Positions 5,541 through 8,645 of a stretch of 8,645 nt of DNA are shown here, one piece after another (position 1 is the stretch's first letter; every line of letters begins with the position of its first letter). This stretch comes from Planctomycetaceae bacterium (GTDB lineage Bacteria > Planctomycetota > Planctomycetia > Planctomycetales > Planctomycetaceae). The position numbers and the translations under genes were made by a program. The notes below the pieces were generated by a model. That model worked only from the letters and a program-made list of their open reading frames with translations. It searched no databases and was not told the DNA's origin. Where the stretch lies: NCBI GenBank assembly GCA_020426085.1, contig JAGQQP010000152.1, positions 1-8,645 of the forward strand. The letters are read 5' to 3'.

Positions 5541-8339
5541 ATGATGCATACGCGATTTTTTGACCGCCGTCGTTTCTCCACGAAGGTTGTTTGTTTTCTT
5601 GCTGCAGGATGGGCGATGGTTTTTTCAAACCACCTTCATTCGCTTCAGGCACAACTGCCTCAGACGATCGTTTATTCTGTGAATCCTTCGGGGGGACAGA
5701 AAGGTCAGACCATTGAAGTTCGCGTGACGAATGGGAAAGATCTGGATGAACTGAACGCCCTGTGGTTCAGTCACCCCGATATCAAAGCCACACCTAAAAT
5801 GCAGCAGAGCAATGGAAAGCAGGTACCAGTTGCCAATACATTCGTGGTGACGATTGGTAACGATGTTCCCCCCGGTGTCTATGACGTCCGTGCGAAAGGC
5901 TTATATGGCTTGAGCAATCCCCGGTCGTTTGTTGTGGGAGATCTTCCAGAAAAAACGGAAGTCGAGCCGAACAATAAAGCGGACCAGGCAACTCCGATGG
6001 AGTTGGATTCAGTCATGAATGCCCTGCTCAACGGCGCGACTGATGTCGACTATTATTCATTCACCGGCAAAAAAGGGGATAAAGTCTCCATCGATTGTCG
6101 TGCGGCACGCATCGATTCACCAGTTGTTGCCATCGTCGAATTATATGGGCCGGATCAGAGACGGCTGGTCAGTGAACGTGATACGTTTCGCAACGATCCT
6201 TACATCAATCTGACACTCCCTCAGGATGGCGTTTATAAGATCAAGGTCTATGATCTGACTTATGCAGGTGGCGTTGACAATGTTTATCGCCTGAGTGTGC
6301 ATAAAAAACCGCATATCGAGTTCATTATGCCCCCTTCGGGTGTTGCGGGAACCACTGGGAGCTATACCCTTTACGGCTACAATCTGCCAGGAGGAAAAGT
6401 TTCGGACTGGAGTATTGGTGACGAACCCCTGCAGGAAGTCAATGTGTTTATCACTCTGCCCACAAAGCCTACGACTTTAAAAATGGGCGAGCAGGGTTTT
6501 CCCCATGAAGTCAGTGCAGACGGTTATTCGTATGTCTGGGCAACACCTGCAGGAAGTTCCAATCCGGTAACGATCTACTATGCCGAAGGCACTGTGGTTC
6601 GTGATGAGCAGACTAAAGAAGAGACATTGACCCTGCCAGGCGAACTGGTTGGTCAGTTTGAAGTGAAGAACGATGTCGACTCGTTCCGATTTACCGGCAA
6701 AGCGAAAGAAAAATATTCGGTCGAAGTATTCGGTCAGCGGAACGGAATCGTGATGGATCCTGTCATCGTGGTGGAGCAGGTGATCAAAGACAAGGATGGC
6801 AAAGAGACATTCAAACAGCTGGCCAATGTCGGTGCCACAACCGTCTTTGCCGACCTGAGTGGTAAGCTGTTTGATACGCGTACAGACGATCCTTATTATC
6901 AGTTCACAGCTCCGGCGGACGGCGAATATCGCGTTACACTGCGTGATCTGCAGTTCGAAACCCGTGGTAACCCACGAATGGTTTATCGAGCTGTAATTCG
7001 ACAGTCCCAGCCTGATTTTCGCCTGGTTGCTTTACCGCTTTATCCGCAGGCCGTCAATACCGGTGGTTCACCAGCAGCGATCACCCTGCGAAAAGGGGAC
7101 AGCTTCAAGATTGCCGTCATGGCTCTCAGGCAGGATGGATTCAATGAAACGATTGAGCTGTCCGTCAAAGGTCTCCCTCCCGGTGTCACCTGTAAAGCAG
7201 CCAGTATTGGCAGTGGTGACAATAATGCGGAAATGATTCTGACTGCGGATGAATCCGCTCAGAAGTGGTCCGGTGAAATTGAAATCGTAGGGACTGCTGG
7301 TGCTGATGCGGCAAAACTGGAACGCGTCGCCCGGGCAGCCACAGTGCTTCGACCTGCGGCAAATAATGTGCGTGCCGATTCGCGTATCGCCCGTTCGCTG
7401 GCGTTATCGGTGATTGATGAAGTTGCACCGTACCAGGTCGTTGCGGATGTTGCCGAAGTGAATGTGAATCAGGGACGCCAGATTCTGGTTCCCGTGAAAG
7501 TGGTGAAACGAACCGGTTTTGATAATGCGGTTGCACTTGCTTGGAACGGCATTCCCAAGAACAGCAATATTACCGCAGAGAATAAAACGATCGCCAAAGG
7601 CAAAGCAGATGAAATGTTCCAGCTGTTTGTGAATAACAACGCCAAGCCTGGGGTGTATACGACCTATCTGCAGTCCACCGTCGATGTCTCTTATCGTCGT
7701 AATCCCGCGCAAGTTGATGAAGCCAAAAAAGAGCAGGCAGAAGTTACGAAAAAACTGACTGATGCACAGGCGGCTCTGGCTGCAGTCACGAAAAAACGGG
7801 ATGAGATCGCCAAGGCCTCTGACAAAACAGCTGATCAGAAAAAAGCAGAACAGGCTAAAGCGGAAGAGGAAGTGAAAGCAGCAACCGCAGCAGTCAAAGC
7901 AGCGGAAGCAGCGAAGAAAGCAGTAGATGCGAAAGTTGCCGCTGCAGAAAAGGCAGCCGCTGCCAAAACCGTTAAAGTTTATGCTCCTTCGACACCGCTG
8001 GTTATTCGCGTCAAACCAGCACCGGTGACTCTGACATTAGCTGTCCCTGGAGGTGGTGCACTGAAAAAAGGGGCCGCGATTGACGTCAAAGCGACGATTA
8101 AACGCGTCAATGATTTTAAAGGTCCTGTGGAACTGACATTACCTTTACCGCCGGGGGTCACGGGAGTGACAGCGGATACTGTTCAGATTCCGGCAGATAA
8201 AACCGAAGTGACCATTCCGATCAAGGCATCGGCAGAAGCGACTGAAGGTGATCTGGCCAACATGGTGGTCAGGGCCAAAGCAGATTTCCAGGGAGAAGCT
8301 CTGGTCGATGCACCGATCAAGCTAAAAGTAACCAAATAA
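5541..8339 (+). CDS. Secreted multidomain PPC / Ig-like protein with inserted Ala-Lys-Glu coiled coil
   Basis: A 932-aa exported protein without a recognisable catalytic site. Visible parts: signal sequence (about 1-37; basic FDRRRFSTK, hydrophobic 16-28, cleavage near LQA at 35-37); an IPT/TIG-like beta domain (about 43-132); a PPC domain (about 138-255) with the typical EVEPNNKADQA opening and a DVDYYSFTGKKGDKV core; another IPT-like stretch (about 259-350); a second PPC-like domain (about 357-490, DVDSFRFTGKAKEKYSVEV, later APADGEYRVTLRD); then three related Ig-like repeats centred on F534, F660 and F859. Between repeats two and three lies a highly charged Ala/Lys/Glu helix (about 722-810). 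PPC domains are found in secreted peptidases and surface proteins; here there is no peptidase domain, so a scaffold, adhesion or binding role in the envelope is inferred. The ATG at 5541 has no clear Shine-Dalgarno sequence; the adjacent ATG at 5544 is equally possible, while later Met codons would truncate the signal sequence. The gene is 87 bp from the next one and perhaps co-transcribed with it. Confidence 0.88.
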   Translation: MMHTRFFDRRRFSTKVVCFLAAGWAMVFSNHLHSLQAQLPQTIVYSVNPSGGQKGQTIEVRVTNGKDLDELNALWFSHPDIKATPKMQQSNGKQVPVANTFVVTIGNDVPPGVYDVRAKGLYGLSNPRSFVVGDLPEKTEVEPNNKADQATPMELDSVMNALLNGATDVDYYSFTGKKGDKVSIDCRAARIDSPVVAIVELYGPDQRRLVSERDTFRNDPYINLTLPQDGVYKIKVYDLTYAGGVDNVYRLSVHKKPHIEFIMPPSGVAGTTGSYTLYGYNLPGGKVSDWSIGDEPLQEVNVFITLPTKPTTLKMGEQGFPHEVSADGYSYVWATPAGSSNPVTIYYAEGTVVRDEQTKEETLTLPGELVGQFEVKNDVDSFRFTGKAKEKYSVEVFGQRNGIVMDPVIVVEQVIKDKDGKETFKQLANVGATTVFADLSGKLFDTRTDDPYYQFTAPADGEYRVTLRDLQFETRGNPRMVYRAVIRQSQPDFRLVALPLYPQAVNTGGSPAAITLRKGDSFKIAVMALRQDGFNETIELSVKGLPPGVTCKAASIGSGDNNAEMILTADESAQKWSGEIEIVGTAGADAAKLERVARAATVLRPAANNVRADSRIARSLALSVIDEVAPYQVVADVAEVNVNQGRQILVPVKVVKRTGFDNAVALAWNGIPKNSNITAENKTIAKGKADEMFQLFVNNNAKPGVYTTYLQSTVDVSYRRNPAQVDEAKKEQAEVTKKLTDAQAALAAVTKKRDEIAKASDKTADQKKAEQAKAEEEVKAATAAVKAAEAAKKAVDAKVAAAEKAAAAKTVKVYAPSTPLVIRVKPAPVTLTLAVPGGGALKKGAAIDVKATIKRVNDFKGPVELTLPLPPGVTGVTADTVQIPADKTEVTIPIKASAEATEGDLANMVVRAKADFQGEALVDAPIKLKVTK
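7092..8336 (+). other. Three diverged Ig-like repeats in the 932-aa protein
   Basis: The repeats share the pattern GxxxxxxVxAxR-x(2-3)-G/D-F, a strand such as ETIELSVKGLPPGV, and an ending such as AEMILTADESA. Repeat one has KGDSFKIAVMALRQDGF (to F534); repeat two GRQILVPVKVVKRTGF (to F660); repeat three KGAAIDVKATIKRVNDF (to F859). Each continues into a strand and a proline-containing turn: GLPPGVT, GIPKNSNIT, PLPPGVTGVT. Spacing is 126 then 199 residues, and the extra ~73 residues are accounted for by the coiled-coil insertion. The alignment is by eye; DNA identity between copies is low, so the duplication is old. Confidence 0.6.
7704..7970 (+). other. Segment encoding the Ala/Lys/Glu-rich coiled coil
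   Basis: Codons for residues 722-810 encode almost only Ala, Lys, Glu, Asp, Val, Gln and Thr, with no glycine or aromatic residue and a proline only at the entry (residue 722). This is typical of a long single alpha-helix or coiled coil, as in TolA-like linkers. At the DNA level it shows short imperfect repeats of GCAGC, GAAGCAGC and AAAGCAG between about 7875 and 7930, so slippage may have helped it expand. The reading frame is intact. Confidence 0.75.
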
Positions 8340-8375
8340 TATAGAGAACCGTTTTTTTAATTCAGAAAATACAGG

Positions 8376-8400
8376 CGGTTGGTTGTTGATCCAACTGTTT
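8376..8400 (+). terminator. Weak hairpin between the 932-aa gene and the cytochrome gene
   Basis: CGGTTGG (8376-8382) can pair with CCAACTG (8391-8397), seven pairs with one G-T wobble and an 8-nt loop, followed by TTT. The stem is short and the T-run minimal, so it would terminate poorly at best. Partial read-through into the downstream gene is likely. Confidence 0.25.
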
Positions 8401-8414
8401 CATCAGCGATATCA

Positions 8415-8420
8415 GAGGGG
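8415..8420 (+). promoter_or_regulatory. Ribosome binding site for the 8427 gene
   Basis: GAGGGG ends 6 nt before the ATG at 8427. It decides between two ATGs: the one at 8422 is too close and its frame stops after 11 codons, whereas 8427 opens a signal peptide. Confidence 0.65.
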
Positions 8421-8426
8421 CATGTT

Positions 8427-8645
8427 ATGCGGAACCGGTTTGCCAGTTTGGGTATGATGTTGGCTGCAGTTTTTGTCGCCGCGAATTTTGCAGTGGCAGA
8501 AGAAAAGCCGATTAAACCAGAAAAAGTTGATTTGGGACGTCCTGTCAGTTTTGAGAAAGATGTCTTTCCCATTCTGGACGCGAATTGTATCGCCTGCCAT
8601 AACGTTGCCAAGAAAGAGGGTTCGCTCGTACTGGAGAACGTTGAA
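8427..8645 (+). CDS. Exported planctomycete-type c-type cytochrome domain protein (3' partial)
   Basis: The first 73 codons of a gene that continues beyond the window. Residues 1-24 form a signal peptide (MRNRF, then a hydrophobic stretch to about 23, with AVA before EEK as the likely cleavage site). After a lysine- and proline-rich spacer comes FEKDVFPILDANCIACHNVA (residues 42-61), which matches the start of planctomycete cytochrome domains. C54, C57 and H58 form a classical CxxCH haem-attachment site, followed by KKEGSLVLENVE. In planctomycetes this N-terminal segment is often followed by WD40 repeats or by DUF1549/DUF1553; which applies here cannot be seen. Location should be periplasmic or envelope. 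It lies 87 bp after the 932-aa gene on the same strand, suggesting a shared transcript. Confidence 0.85.
   Translation, partial: MRNRFASLGMMLAAVFVAANFAVAEEKPIKPEKVDLGRPVSFEKDVFPILDANCIACHNVAKKEGSLVLENVE

Noticed and set aside
7875..7930. Short GCAGC-type repeats as a possible CRISPR or satellite array
   Set aside because: Units are a few bases, irregular, in-frame and explained by the Ala/Lys/Glu helix; no spacers or constant repeat.
8422..8457. Alternative ATG at 8422 for the last gene
   Set aside because: Its frame hits TGA after 11 codons and it sits only one base from the GAGGGG binding site; 8427 gives a clear signal peptide.

Overview
The window looks like a chromosomal segment of a planctomycete (Planctomycetota), probably from the Planctomycetales and perhaps Gimesia-like; the genus is a guess. 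The main reason is a large exported protein that combines Ig-like domains, a planctomycete-type cytochrome segment and the DUF1549/DUF1553 pair. It is followed by a secreted PPC/Ig-like protein and the start of a second exported cytochrome-type protein.

Layout. (1) Positions 1-855, plus strand: the C-terminal three quarters of an FAD-dependent amine oxidase of the monomeric sarcosine oxidase / N-methyltryptophan oxidase family. (2) Positions 862-2112, minus strand: a complete bifunctional riboflavin biosynthesis gene, ribBA, convergent with gene 1 and only 6 bp from it. (3) Positions 2113-2730: a 618-bp divergent intergenic region with no convincing gene. It holds weak to moderate promoter candidates and an AT-rich hairpin in the ribBA leader. 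(4) Positions 2731-5256, plus strand: the 841-aa Ig-like / cytochrome / DUF1549 / DUF1553 protein. It is followed by a strong hairpin terminator and a second hairpin with a T-run. (5) Positions 5541-8339, plus strand: a 932-aa secreted protein with PPC-like domains and three Ig-like repeats, interrupted by a long Ala/Lys/Glu coiled coil. (6) Position 8427 to the window end, plus strand: the N-terminus of an exported protein with a CxxCH haem-binding motif.

How the genes relate. The left part is housekeeping: ribBA supplies FMN/FAD precursors, and its neighbour is a flavoenzyme that by family precedent binds FAD covalently. The right part is a run of three genes for exported proteins that all point to the cell envelope. 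Two carry haem-attachment motifs and the middle one is built from adhesion or scaffold-like beta domains. They probably form a functional neighbourhood whose biochemical role I cannot name. No mobile elements, CRISPR arrays, tRNA or rRNA genes were seen. The window is mostly ordinary planctomycete chromosome. The features most worth a second look are the domain architectures of the two large exported proteins and the secreted cluster as a unit.
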